In this document: in pieces, positions 42,018-53,995 of the stretch
Numbering within the stretch: the stretch's first letter is position 1
Layout: each line of letters starts with the position of its first letter
Assembly: GCA_963556195.1 (NCBI GenBank)
Contig: CAUVYP010000262.1
Span: forward strand, 186,001 to 250,000
Direction: 5' to 3'
DNA from: Sepiola atlantica
Lineage: Eukaryota; Mollusca; Cephalopoda; Sepiida; Sepiolidae
DNA: 64,000 bases
Notes under the pieces: model-generated
What the model was told of the DNA's origin: nothing
The model's input: only the letters and a program-made list of their open reading frames with translations
Databases searched by the model: none
Position numbers and translations under genes: made by a program

Positions 42018-45000
42018 AATTTAGCGCGTTTTAAAGTTGATATCGCTTTTGTTTATAACTTTCACATTTATTCGAATTGTGCAACGAAACTTTGCAGACA
42101 GTCGCGGAGACACATTTTCTACTGAAGTACCAGGTTTCAGAAGTGCAGCTCTAGTACTGCCGGAGATATGTCGATACAAACTGAATACGCAAAACATCAA
42201 CAAAATTTAGCGCGTTTTAAAGTTGATATCGCTTTTGTTTATAACTTCAACATTTATTCGAATTGTGCAACGAAACTTTGCAGACAGTCGCGGATAGGCC
42301 TTTTCTACTGAAGTACCGAGTTTCAGAAGTGCAGCTCTTGCACTGCCGGATATATGTACATACAAACTGAATACGCAAAACTGCAACAAAATTTAGCGCG
42401 TTTTAAAGTTGATATCGCTTTTTATTATAACTTCCACATTTATTCAAATTGTGCAAGGAAACTTAGCAGACAGTCGCGGATAGGCCTTTTCTACTGAAGT
42501 ACCAAGTTTCAGAAGTGCAGGTCTTGTACTGCACGAGATATGTCAATATAAACTTAATACGCAAAACATCAACAAAATTTAGCGCGTTTTAAAGTTGATA
42601 TCGCTTTTGTTTATAACTTCCACATTTATTCGAATTGTGCAACGAAACTTTGCAGACAACCGCGGAGACACATTTTCTACTGAAGTACCAAGTTTCAGAT
42701 ATGCAGCTCTTGTACTGCCGGAGATATGTCGATACAAACTTAATACGCAAAACATCAACAAAATTTAGCGCGTTTTAAAGTTGATATCGCTTTTGTTTAT
42801 AACTTCCACATTTATTCGAATTGTGCAACGAAACTTTGCAGACAGTCGCGGATACGCCTTTTCTAGTGAAGTACCAAGTTTCAGAAGTGCAGCTCTAGTA
42901 CTGCCGGAGATATGCCGATACAAACTGAATACGTAAAACATCAACAAACTTTAGCGCGTTTTAAAGTTGATATCGCTTTTGTTTATAACTTCCACATTTA
43001 TTCGAATTGTGCAACGAAACTTTGCAGACAGTCGCGGAGACACATTTTCTACTGAAGTACCAAGTTTCAGAAGTGCAGCTCTTGTACTGCCGGAGATATC
43101 TCGATACAAACTTAATACGCAAAACATCAACAAAATTTAGCGCGTTTTAAAGTTGATATCGCTTATGATTATAACTTCCACATTTATTCGAATTGTGCAA
43201 CGAAACTTTGCAGACAGTCGCGGAGACACATTTTCTACTGAAGTACCAAGTTTCAGAAGTGCAGCTCTTGTACTGCCGGAGATATGTCGATACAAACTTA
43301 ATACGCAAAACATCAACAAAATTTAGCGCGTTTTAAAGTTGATATCGCTTTTGTTTATAACTTCCACATTTGTTCGAATTGTGCAACGAAACTTTGCAGA
43401 CAGTCGCGGAGACAAATTTTCTACTGAAGTACTAAGTTTCAGAAGTCCAGCTCTTGTACTCCCGGAGATATGTCGATACAAACTTAATACGCAAAACATC
43501 AACAACATTTAGCGCGTTTTAAAGTTGATATCGCTTTTGTTTATAACTTCCACATTTATTCGAATTGTGCAACGAAACTTTGCAGACAGTCGGGGATAGG
43601 CCTTTTCTAGTGAGGTACCAAGTTTCAGAAGTGCAGCTCTAGTACTGCCGGAGATATGCCGATACAAACTGTATACGCAAAACATCAACAAAATTTAGCG
43701 CGTTTTAAAGTTGATATCGCTTTTGATTATAACTTCCACATTTATTCGAATTGTGCAACGAAACTTTGCAGACAGTCGCGGATAGGCCTTTTCTACTGAA
43801 GTACCAAGTGTAAGAAGTGCAGCTCTAGTACTGCCGGAGATATGTCGATACAAACTGAATACGCAAAACATCAACAAAATTTAGCGCGTTTTAAAGTTGA
43901 TATCGCTTTTGTTTATAACTTCTACATTTATTCGAATTGGGCAACGAAACTTTGCAGACAACCGCGGAGACACATTTTCTACTGAAGTACCAAGTTTCAG
44001 AAGTGCAGCTCTTGTACTGCCGGAGATATGTCGATACAAACTGAATACGCAAAATATCAAAAAAATTTAGCGCGTTTTAAAGTTGATATCGCTTTTGTTT
44101 ATAACTTCCACATTTATTCGAATTGTGCAACGAAACTTTGCAGACAGTCGCGGAGACACATTTTCTACTGAAGTACCAAGTTTCAGAAGTGCAGCTCTAG
44201 TACTGCCGGAGATATGTCGATACAAACTGAATACGCAAAACATCAACAAAATTTAGCGCGTTTTAAAGTTGATATCGCTTTTGTTTATAACTTCCACATT
44301 TATTCGAATTGGGCAACGAAACTTTGCAGAACACCGCGGAGACACATTTTCTACTGAAGTACCAGGTTTCAGAAGTGCAGCTCTAGTACTGCCGGAGATA
44401 TGTCGATACAAACTGAATACGCAAAACATCAACAAAATTTAGCGCGTTTTAAAGTTGATATCGCTTTTGATTATAACTTCAACATTTATTCGAATTGTGC
44501 AACGAAACTTTGCAGACAGTCGCGGATAGGCCTTTTCTACTGAAGTACCAAGTTTAAGAAGTGCAGCTCTTGCACTGCCGGATATATGTACATACAAACT
44601 GAATACGCAAAACTGCAACAAAATTTAGCGCGTTTTAAAGTTGATATCGCTTTTTATTATAACTTCCACATTTATTCGAATTGTGCAACGAAACTTTGCA
44701 GACAGTCGCGGATAGGCCTTTTCTACTTAAGTACCAAGTTTCAGAAGTGCAGCTCTTGTACTGCCGGAGATATGTCAATACAAACTTAATACGCAAAACA
44801 TCAACAAAATTTAGCGCGTTTTAAAGTTGATATCGCTTTTGTTTATAACTTCCACATTTATTCGAATTGTGCAACGAAACTTTGCAGACAACCGCGGAGA
44901 CACATTTTCTACTGAAGTACCAAGTTTCAGAAGTGCAGCTCTAGTACTGCCGGAGATATGTCGATACAAACTGAATACGCAAAACATCAAAAAAATTTAG

Positions 45001-45800
45001 TGCGTTTTAAAGTTGATATCGCTTTTGTTTATAACTTCCACATTTATTCGAATTGTGCAACGAAACTTTGCAGACAGTCGCGGATAGGCCTTTTCTACTT
45101 CAGTACCAAGTTTCAGAAGTGCAGCTCTTGCACTGCCGGATATATGTACATACAAACTGAATACGCAAAACTGCAACAAAATTTAGCGCGTTTTAAAGTT
45201 GATATCGCTTTTTATTATAACTTCCACATTTATTCGAATTGTGCAAGGAAACTTAGCAGACAGTCGCGGATAGGCCTTTTCTACTGAAGTACCAAGTTTC
45301 AGAAGTGCAGCTCTTGTACTGCCGGAGATATGTCAATACAAACTTAATACGCAAAACATCAACAAAATTTAGCGCGTTTTAAAGTTGATATCGCTTTTGT
45401 TTATAACTTCCACATTTATTCGAATTGTGCAACGAAACTTTGCAGACAACCGCGGAGACACATGGGCTACTGAAGTACCAAGTTTCAGAAGTGCAGCTCT
45501 AGTACTGCCGGAGATATGTCGATACAAACTGAATACGCAAAACATCAAAAAAATTTAGTGCGTTTTAAAGTTGATATCGCTTTTGTTTATAACTTCCACA
45601 TTTATTCGAATTGTGCAACGAAACTTTGCAGACAGTCGCGGAGACACATTTTCTACTGAAGTACCAAGTTTCAGATATGCAGCTCTTGTACTGCCGGAGA
45701 TATGTCGATACAAACTTAATACGCAAAACATCAACAAAATTTAGCGCGTTTTAAAGTTGATATCGCTTTTGTTTATAACTTCCACATTTATTCGAATTGT
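41895..45800. repeat. 3,906-bp tandem segmental duplication, copy 1 (21 monomers)
   Basis: Repeated directly downstream at exactly 21 x 186 bp. The left edge is the mismatch 41894 A / 45800 T. Private markers shared by both copies include TATTCAAATTG with AACTTAGCAG, GCAGGTCTTGTACTGCACG, GGATACGCC, GAAGTCCAGC with CTCCCGG, CGGGGATAGG with GTGAGGTACC, TTTCTACTTAAG and TTTCTACTTCAG. The copies are nearly identical except for a substituted patch at 47681-47733 and a few single changes, such as CTACTGCAG near 48076. Confidence 0.88.
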
Positions 45801-48800
45801 GCAACGAAACTTTGCAGACATTCGCGGAGACACATTTTCTACTGAAGTACCAAGTTTCAGAAGTGCAGCTCTTGTACTGCCGGAGATATGTCGATACAAA
45901 CTTAATACGCAAAACATCAACAAAATTTAGCGCGTTTTAAAGTTGATATCGCTTTTGTTTATAACTTTCACATTTATTCGAATTGTGCAACGAAACTTTG
46001 CAGACAGTCGCGGAGACACATTTTCTACTGAAGTACCAGGTTTCAGAAGTGCAGCTCTAGTACTGCCGGAGATATGTCGATACAAACTGAATACGCAAAA
46101 CATCAACAAAATTTAGCGCGTTTTAAAGTTGATATCGCTTTTGTTTATAACTTCAACATTTATTCGAATTGTGCAACGAAACTTTGCAGACAGTCGCGGA
46201 TAGGCCTTTTCTACTGAAGTACCGAGTTTCAGAAGTGCAGCTCTTGCACTGCCGGATATATGTACATACAAACTGAATACGCAAAACTGCAACAAAATTT
46301 AGCGCGTTTTAAAGTTGATATCGCTTTTTATTATAACTTCCACATTTATTCAAATTGTGCAAGGAAACTTAGCAGACAGTCGCGGATAGGCCTTTTCTAC
46401 TGAAGTACCAAGTTTCAGAAGTGCAGGTCTTGTACTGCACGAGATATGTCAATATAAACTTAATACGCAAAACATCAACAAAATTTAGCGCGTTTTAAAG
46501 TTGATATCGCTTTTGTTTATAACTTCCACATTTATTCGAATTGTGCAACGAAACTTTGCAGACAACCGCGGAGACACATTTTCTACTGAAGTACCAAGTT
46601 TCAGATATGCAGCTCTTGTACTGCCGGAGATATGTCGATACAAACTTAATACGCAAAACATCAACAAAATTTAGCGCGTTTTAAAGTTGATATCGCTTTT
46701 GTTTATAACTTCCACATTTATTCGAATTGTGCAACGAAACTTTGCAGACAGTCGCGGATACGCCTTTTCTAGTGAAGTACCAAGTTTCAGAAGTGCAGCT
46801 CTAGTACTGCCGGAGATATGCCGATACAAACTGAATACGTAAAACATCAACAAACTTTAGCGCGTTTTAAAGTTGATATCGCTTTTGTTTATAACTTCCA
46901 CATTTATTCGAATTGTGCAACGAAACTTTGCAGACAGTCGCGGAGACACATTTTCTACTGAAGTACCAAGTTTCAGAAGTGCAGCTCTTGTACTGCCGGA
47001 GATATCTCGATACAAACTTAATACGCAAAACATCAACAAAATTTAGCGCGTTTTAAAGTTGATATCGCTTATGATTATAACTTCCACATTTATTCGAATT
47101 GTGCAACGAAACTTTGCAGACAGTCGCGGAGACACATTTTCTACTGAAGTACCAAGTTTCAGAAGTGCAGCTCTTGTACTGCCGGAGATATGTCGATACA
47201 AACTTAATACGCAAAACATCAACAAAATTTAGCGCGTTTTAAAGTTGATATCGCTTTTGTTTATAACTTCCACATTTGTTCGAATTGTGCAACGAAACTT
47301 TGCAGACAGTCGCGGAGACAAATTTTCTACTGAAGTACTAAGTTTCAGAAGTCCAGCTCTTGTACTCCCGGAGATATGTCGATACAAACTTAATACGCAA
47401 AACATCAACAACATTTAGCGCGTTTTAAAGTTGATATCGCTTTTGTTTATAACTTCCACATTTATTCGAATTGTGCAACGAAACTTTGCAGACAGTCGGG
47501 GATAGGCCTTTTCTAGTGAGGTACCAAGTTTCAGAAGTGCAGCTCTAGTACTGCCGGAGATATGCCGATACAAACTGTATACGCAAAACATCAACAAAAT
47601 TTAGCGCGTTTTAAAGTTGATATCGCTTTTGATTATAACTTCCACATTTATTCGAATTGTGCAACGAAACTTTGCAGACAACCGCGGAGACACATTTTCT
47701 ACTGAAGTACCAAGTTTCAGAAGTGCAGCTCTTGTACTGCCGGAGATATGTCGATACAAACTGAATACGCAAAACATCAACAAAATTTAGCGCGTTTTAA
47801 AGTTGATATCGCTTTTGTTTATAACTTCTACATTTATTCGAATTGGGCAACGAAACTTTGCAGACAACCGCGGAGACACATTTTCTACTGAAGTACCAAG
47901 TTTCAGAAGTGCAGCTCTTGTACTGCCGGAGATATGTCGATACAAACTGAATACGCAAAATATCAAAAAAATTTAGCGCGTTTTAAAGTTGATATCGCTT
48001 TTGTTTATAACTTCCACATTTATTCGAATTGTGCAACGAAACTTTGCAGACAGTCGCGGAGACACATTTTCTACTGCAGTACCAAGTTTCAGAAGTGCAG
48101 CTCTAGTACTGCCGGAGATATGTCGATACAAACTGAATACGCAAAACATCAACAAAATTTAGCGCGTTTTAAAGTTGATATCGCTTTTGTTTATAACTTC
48201 CACATTTATTCGAATTGGGCAACGAAACTTTGCAGAACACCGCGGAGACACATTTTCTACTGAAGTACCAGGTTTCAGAAGTGCAGCTCTAGTACTGCCG
48301 GAGATATGTCGATACAAACTGAATACGCAAAACATCAACAAAATTTAGCGCGTTTTAAAGTTGATATCGCTTTTGATTATAACTTCAACATTTATTCGAA
48401 TTGTGCAACGAAACTTTGCAGACAGTCGCGGATAGGCCTTTTCTACTGAAGTACCAAGTTTAAGAAGTGCAGCTCTTGCACTGCCGGATATATGTACATA
48501 CAAACTGAATACGCAAAACTGCAACAAAATTTAGCGCGTTTTAAAGTTGATATCGCTTTTTATTATAACTTCCACATTTATTCGAATTGTGCAACGAAAC
48601 TTTGCAGACAGTCGCGGATAGGCCTTTTCTACTTAAGTACCAAGTTTCAGAAGTGCAGCTCTTGTACTGCCGGAGATATGTCAATACAAACTTAATACGC
48701 AAAACATCAACAAAATTTAGCGCGTTTTAAAGTTGATATCGCTTTTGTTTATAACTTCCACATTTATTCGAATTGTGCAACGAAACTTTGCAGACAACCG

Positions 48801-49706
48801 CGGAGACACATTTTCTACTGAAGTACCAAGTTTCAGAAGTGCAGCTCTAGTACTGCCGGAGATATGTCGATACAAACTGAATACGCAAAACATCAAAAAA
48901 ATTTAGTGCGTTTTAAAGTTGATATCGCTTTTGTTTATAACTTCCACATTTATTCGAATTGTGCAACGAAACTTTGCAGACAGTCGCGGATAGGCCTTTT
49001 CTACTTCAGTACCAAGTTTCAGAAGTGCAGCTCTTGCACTGCCGGATATATGTACATACAAACTGAATACGCAAAACTGCAACAAAATTTAGCGCGTTTT
49101 AAAGTTGATATCGCTTTTTATTATAACTTCCACATTTATTCGAATTGTGCAAGGAAACTTAGCAGACAGTCGCGGATAGGCCTTTTCTACTGAAGTACCA
49201 AGTTTCAGAAGTGCAGCTCTTGTACTGCCGGAGATATGTCAATACAAACTTAATACGCAAAACATCAACAAAATTTAGCGCGTTTTAAAGTTGATATCGC
49301 TTTTGTTTATAACTTCCACATTTATTCGAATTGTGCAACGAAACTTTGCAGACAACCGCGGAGACACATGGGCTACTGAAGTACCAAGTTTCAGAAGTGC
49401 AGCTCTAGTACTGCCGGAGATATGTCGATACAAACTGAATACGCAAAACATCAAAAAAATTTAGTGCGTTTTAAAGTTGATATCGCTTTTGTTTATAACT
49501 TCCACATTTATTCGAATTGTGCAACGAAACTTTGCAGACAGTCGCGGAGACACATTTTCTACTGAAGTACCAAGTTTCAGATATGCAGCTCTTGTACTGC
49601 CGGAGATATGTCGATACAAACTTAATACGCAAAACATCAACAAAATTTAGCGCGTTTTAAAGTTGATATCGCTTTTGTTTATAACTTCCACATTTATTCG
49701 AATTGT
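45801..49706. repeat. 3,906-bp tandem segmental duplication, copy 2 (21 monomers)
   Basis: Second copy of the 21-monomer unit. Identity with copy 1 runs on to 49734, so the exchange lies between 45801 and 45828 (GCAACGAAACTTTGCAGACA followed by TTCGCGGA). It overlaps the start of the later 4,834-bp duplication (from 49162), so the 3,906-bp event came first. Confidence 0.88.
47681..47733. repeat. Probable gene-conversion tract inside the 3,906-bp repeat
   Basis: Within an otherwise matching monomer, copy 2 has AACCGCGGAGACAC, AAGTTTCAG and CTCTTGTAC. Copy 1 at 43775-43827 has AGTCGCGGATAGGCC, AAGTGTAAG and CTCTAGTAC. The patch equals the next monomer downstream (from 47786), while the flanks (GATTATAAC, GTGCAACG) keep the original type. 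The left edge lies between about 47661 and 47681. Confidence 0.7.
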
Positions 49707-52700
49707 GCAACGAAACTTTGCAGACATTCGCGGATACGCCTGTTAAAGTGAAGTACCAAGTTTCAGAAGTGCAGCTCTAGTACTGCCGGAGATATGCCGA
49801 TACAAACTGAATACGTAAAACATCAACAAACTTTAGCGCGTTTTAAAGTTGATATCGCTTTTGTTTATAACTTCCACATTTATTCGAATTGTGCAACGAA
49901 ACTTTGCAGACAGTCGCGGAGACACATTTCCTACTGAAGTACCAAGTTTCAGAAGTGCAGCTCTTGTACTGCCGGAGATATCTCGATACAAACTTAATAC
50001 GCAAAACATCAACAAAATTTAGCGCGTTTTAAAGTTGATATCGCTTATGATTATAACTTCCACATTTATTCGAATTGTGCAACGAAACTTTGCAGACAGT
50101 CGCGGAGACACATTTTCTACTGAAGTACCAAGTTTCAGAAGTGCAGCTCTTGTACTGCCGGAGATATGTCGATACAAACTTAATACGCAAAACATCAACA
50201 AAATTTAGCGCGTTTTAAAGTTGATATCGCTTTTGTTTATAACTTCCACATTTGTTCGAATTGTGCAACGAAACTTTGCAGACAGTCGCGGAGACAAATT
50301 TTCTACTGAAGTACTAAGTTTCAGAAGTCCAGCTCTTGTACTCCCGGAGATATGTCGATACAAACTTAATACGCAAAACATCAACAACATTTAGCGCGTT
50401 TTAAAGTTGATATCGCTTTTGTTTATAACTTCCACATTTATTCGAATTGTGCAACGAAACTTTGCAGACAGTCGGGGATAGGCCTTTTCTAGTGAGGTAC
50501 CAAGTTTCAGTAGTGCAGCTCTAGTACTGCCGGAGATATGCCGATACAAACTGTATACGCAAAACATCAACTAAATTTAGCGCGTTTTAAAGTTGATATC
50601 GCTTTTGATTATAACTTCCACATTTATTCGAATTGTGCAACGAAACTTTGCAGAAAGTCGCGGATAGGCCTTTTCTACTGAAGTACCAAGTGTAAGAAGT
50701 GCAGCTCTAGTACTGCCGGAGATATGTCGATACAAACTGAATACGCAAAACATCAACAAAATTTAGCGCGTTTTAAAGTTGATATCGCTTTTGTTTATAA
50801 CTTCTAAATTTATTCGAATTGGGCAACGAAACTTTGCAGACAACCGTAGAGACACATTTTCTACTGAAGTACCAAGTTTCAGAAGTGCAGCTCTTGTACT
50901 GCCGGAGATATGTCGATACAAACTGAATACGCAAAACATCAACAAAATTTAGCGCGTTTTAAAGTTGATATCGCTTTTGATTATAACTTCCACATTTATT
51001 CGAATTGTGCAACGAAACTTTGCAGACAGTCGCGGATAGGCCTTTTCTAGTAAAGTACCAAGTTTCAGAAGTGCAGCTCTTTTACTGCTGGAGATATGTC
51101 GATACAAACTGAATACGCAAAACATCAAAAAAATTTAGCGCGTTTTAAAGTTGATATCGCTTTTGTTTATAACTTCCACATTTATTCGAATTGTGCAACG
51201 AAACTTTGCAGACAGTCGCGGATAAGCCTATTCTAGTGAAGTACCAAGTTTCAGAAGTGCCGCTCTAGTACTGCCGGAGATATGTCGATACAAACTGAGT
51301 ACGCAAAACATCAACACATTTTAACGCGTTTTAAAGTTGATATCGCTTTTGTGTATAACTTCCACATTTATTCGAATTGTGCAACGAAACTTTGCAGACA
51401 GTCGCGGAGATACATTTTCTACTGAAGTACCAAGTTTCAGAAGTGCAGCTCTTGTACTGCCGGAGATATGTCGATACAAACTTAATACGCAAAACATCAA
51501 CAAAATTTAGCGCGTTTTAAAGTTGATATCGCTTTTCATTATAACTTCCCCATTTATTCGAATTGTGCAACGAAACTTTGCAGACAGTCGCGGATAGGCC
51601 TTTTAAACTGAAGTACTAAGTTTCAGAAGTACAGCTCTAGTACTGCCGAAGATATGTCGATACAAACTGAATACGCAAAACATCAACAAAATTTATCGCG
51701 TTTTAAAGTTGATATCGCTTTTGTTTATAACTTCCACATTAATGCTAATTGGGCAACGAAACTTTGCAGACAACCGCGGAGACAGATTTTCTACTGAAGT
51801 ACCAAGTTTCAGAAGTGCAGCTCTAGTACTGCCGGAGATATGTCGATACAAACTGAATACGCAAAACATCAACAAAATTTAGCGCGTTTTAAAGTTGATA
51901 TCGCTTTTGATTATAACTTCCACATTTATTCGAATTGTGCAACGAAACTTTGCAGACAGTCGCGGATAGGCCTTTTCTACTGAAGTACCAAGTTTAAGAA
52001 GTGCAGCTCTTGCACTGCCGGATATATGTACATACAAACTGAATACGCAAAACTGCAACAAAATTTAGCGCGTTTTAAAGTTGATATCGCTTTTGTTTAT
52101 AACTTCCACATTTATTCGAATTGTGCAAGGAAACTTTGCAGACAGTCGCGGATAGGCCTTTTCTACTGAAGTACCAAGTTTCAGAAGTGCAGCTCGGGTA
52201 CTGCCGGAGATATGTCGATACAAACTTAATACGCAAAACATCAAAAAAATTTAGCGCGTTTTAAAGTTGATATCGCTTTTGTTTATAACTTCCACATTTA
52301 TTCGAATTGTGCAACGAAACTTTGCAGACAGTCGCGGATAGGCCTTTTCTAGTGAGGTACCAAGTTTCAGAAGTGCAGCTCTAGTACTGCCGGAGATATG
52401 CCGATACAAACTGAATACGCAAAACATCAACAAAATTTAGCGCGTTTTTAAGTTGATATCGCTTTTGATTATAACTTCCACATTTATTCGAATTGTGCAA
52501 CGAGACTTTGCAGACAGTCGCGGATAGGCCTTTTCTACTGAAGTACCAAGTTTCAGAAGTGCAGCTCTTTTACTGCCGGAGATATGTCGATACAAACTGA
52601 ATACGCAAAACATCAACAAAATTTAGCGCGTTTTAAAGTTGATATCGCTTTTGTTTATAACTTCTACATTTATTCGAATTGGGCAACGAAACTTTGCAGA

Positions 52701-53995
52701 CAACCGCGGAGACACATTTTCTACTGAAGTACCAAGTTTCAGAAGTGCAGCTCTTGTACTGCCGGAGATATGTGGATACAAACTGAATACGCAAAACATC
52801 AACAAAATTTAGCGCGTTTTAAAGTTGATATCGCTTTTGTTTATAACTTCCACATTTGTTCGAATTGTGCAACGAAACTTTGCAGACAGTCGCGGATAGG
52901 CCGTTTCTAGTGAAGTACCAAGTTTAAGAAGTGCAGCTCTAGTACTGCCGGAGATATGTCGATACAAACTGAATACGCAAAACATCAACAAAATTTAGCG
53001 CGTTTTAAAGTTGATATCGCTTTTGTTTATAACTTCCACATTTGTTCGAATTGTGCAACGAAACTTTGCAGACAGTCGCGGATAGGCCTTTTCAAGTGAA
53101 GTATCAAGTTTCAGAAGTGCAGCTCTTGTACTGCCGGAGATATGTCGATACAAACTGAATACGCAAAACATCAAAATTTTAGCGCGTTTTAAAGTTGATA
53201 TCGCTTTTGTTTATAACTTCCACATTTATTCGAATTGTGCAACGAAACTTTGCAGACAGTCGCGGATAGGCCTTTTTTAGTGAAGTACCAAGTTTCAGAA
53301 GTGCAGCTCTTGTACTGCCGGAGATATGCCGATACAAACTGAATACGTAAAACATCAACAAAATTTAGCGCGTTTTAAAGTTGATATCGCTTTGGTTTAT
53401 AACTTCCACATTTATTCGAATTGTGCAACGAAACTTTGCAGACAGTCGCGGAGACACATTTTCTACTGAAGTACCAAGTTTCAGAAGTGCAGCTCTTGTA
53501 CTGCCGGAGATATGTCGATACAAACTTAATACGCAAAACATCAACAAAATTTAGCGCGTGGTAAAGTTGATATCGCTTATGATTTTAACTTCCACATTTA
53601 TTCGAATTGTGCAACGAAACTTTGCAGACAGTCGCGGATATGCCTTTACTAGTGAAGTACCAAGTTTCAGAAGTGCAGCTCTGGTACTGCCGGAGATATG
53701 TCGATACAAACTGAATACGCAAAACATCAACAAAATTTAGCGCGTTTTAAAGTTGATATCGCTTTTGTTTATAACTTCCACATTTATTCGAATTGGGCAA
53801 CGAAACTTTGCAGACAACCGCGGAGACAGATGGTCTACTGAAGTACCAAGTTTCAGAAGTGCAGCTCTTGTACTGCCGGAGATATGTCGATACAAACTGA
53901 ATACGCAAAACATCAACAAAATTTAGCGCGTTTTAAAGTTGATATCGCTTTTGTAGATAACTTCCACATTTACTCGGATTATGCAACGAAACTTT
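49162..53995. repeat. 4,834-bp tandem segmental duplication, copy 1 (26 monomers)
   Basis: The largest repeat unit in the window, followed directly by a second copy at 53996. Length is 26 monomers minus the 2-bp deletion at about 53174. Every private marker I compared is present in both copies: CATGGGCTAC, CCTGTTAAAG, TTTCAGTAGTGC, AACCGTAGAG, CATTAATGC, AAGTACAGC, CTCGGGTAC, GATATGTGG, GCGTGGTAAAG, GACAGATGG and TTTACTCGG. The left edge is the mismatch 49161 A / 53995 T. Confidence 0.93.
49735..50950. repeat. Third, partial copy of the 21-monomer unit
   Basis: Matches 42853 to about 44068 at 37 monomers (6,882 bp): GGATACGCC, AGATATCTC, an I monomer, CTCCCGG, CGGGGATAGG and AAGTGTAAGAAG in the same order. 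It follows copy 1 rather than copy 2 where they differ (near 43775 and 47681). The entry point is a hybrid monomer: CATTCGCGGA from the 45.8-kb type joined to TACGCC from the 42.85-kb type, within 49728-49734. The hybrid also has GTTAAAGTG where relatives have TTTCTAGTG. Confidence 0.8.

Noticed and set aside
44958..45287. Plus-strand frames of 67-118 residues (also 703-906, 48864-49193, 61931-62287)
   Set aside because: Chance reading of the same repeat on the other strand where ATATGTCG supplies an ATG and nearby stops are lost. The same satellite sequence encodes them and they are not conserved between copies.
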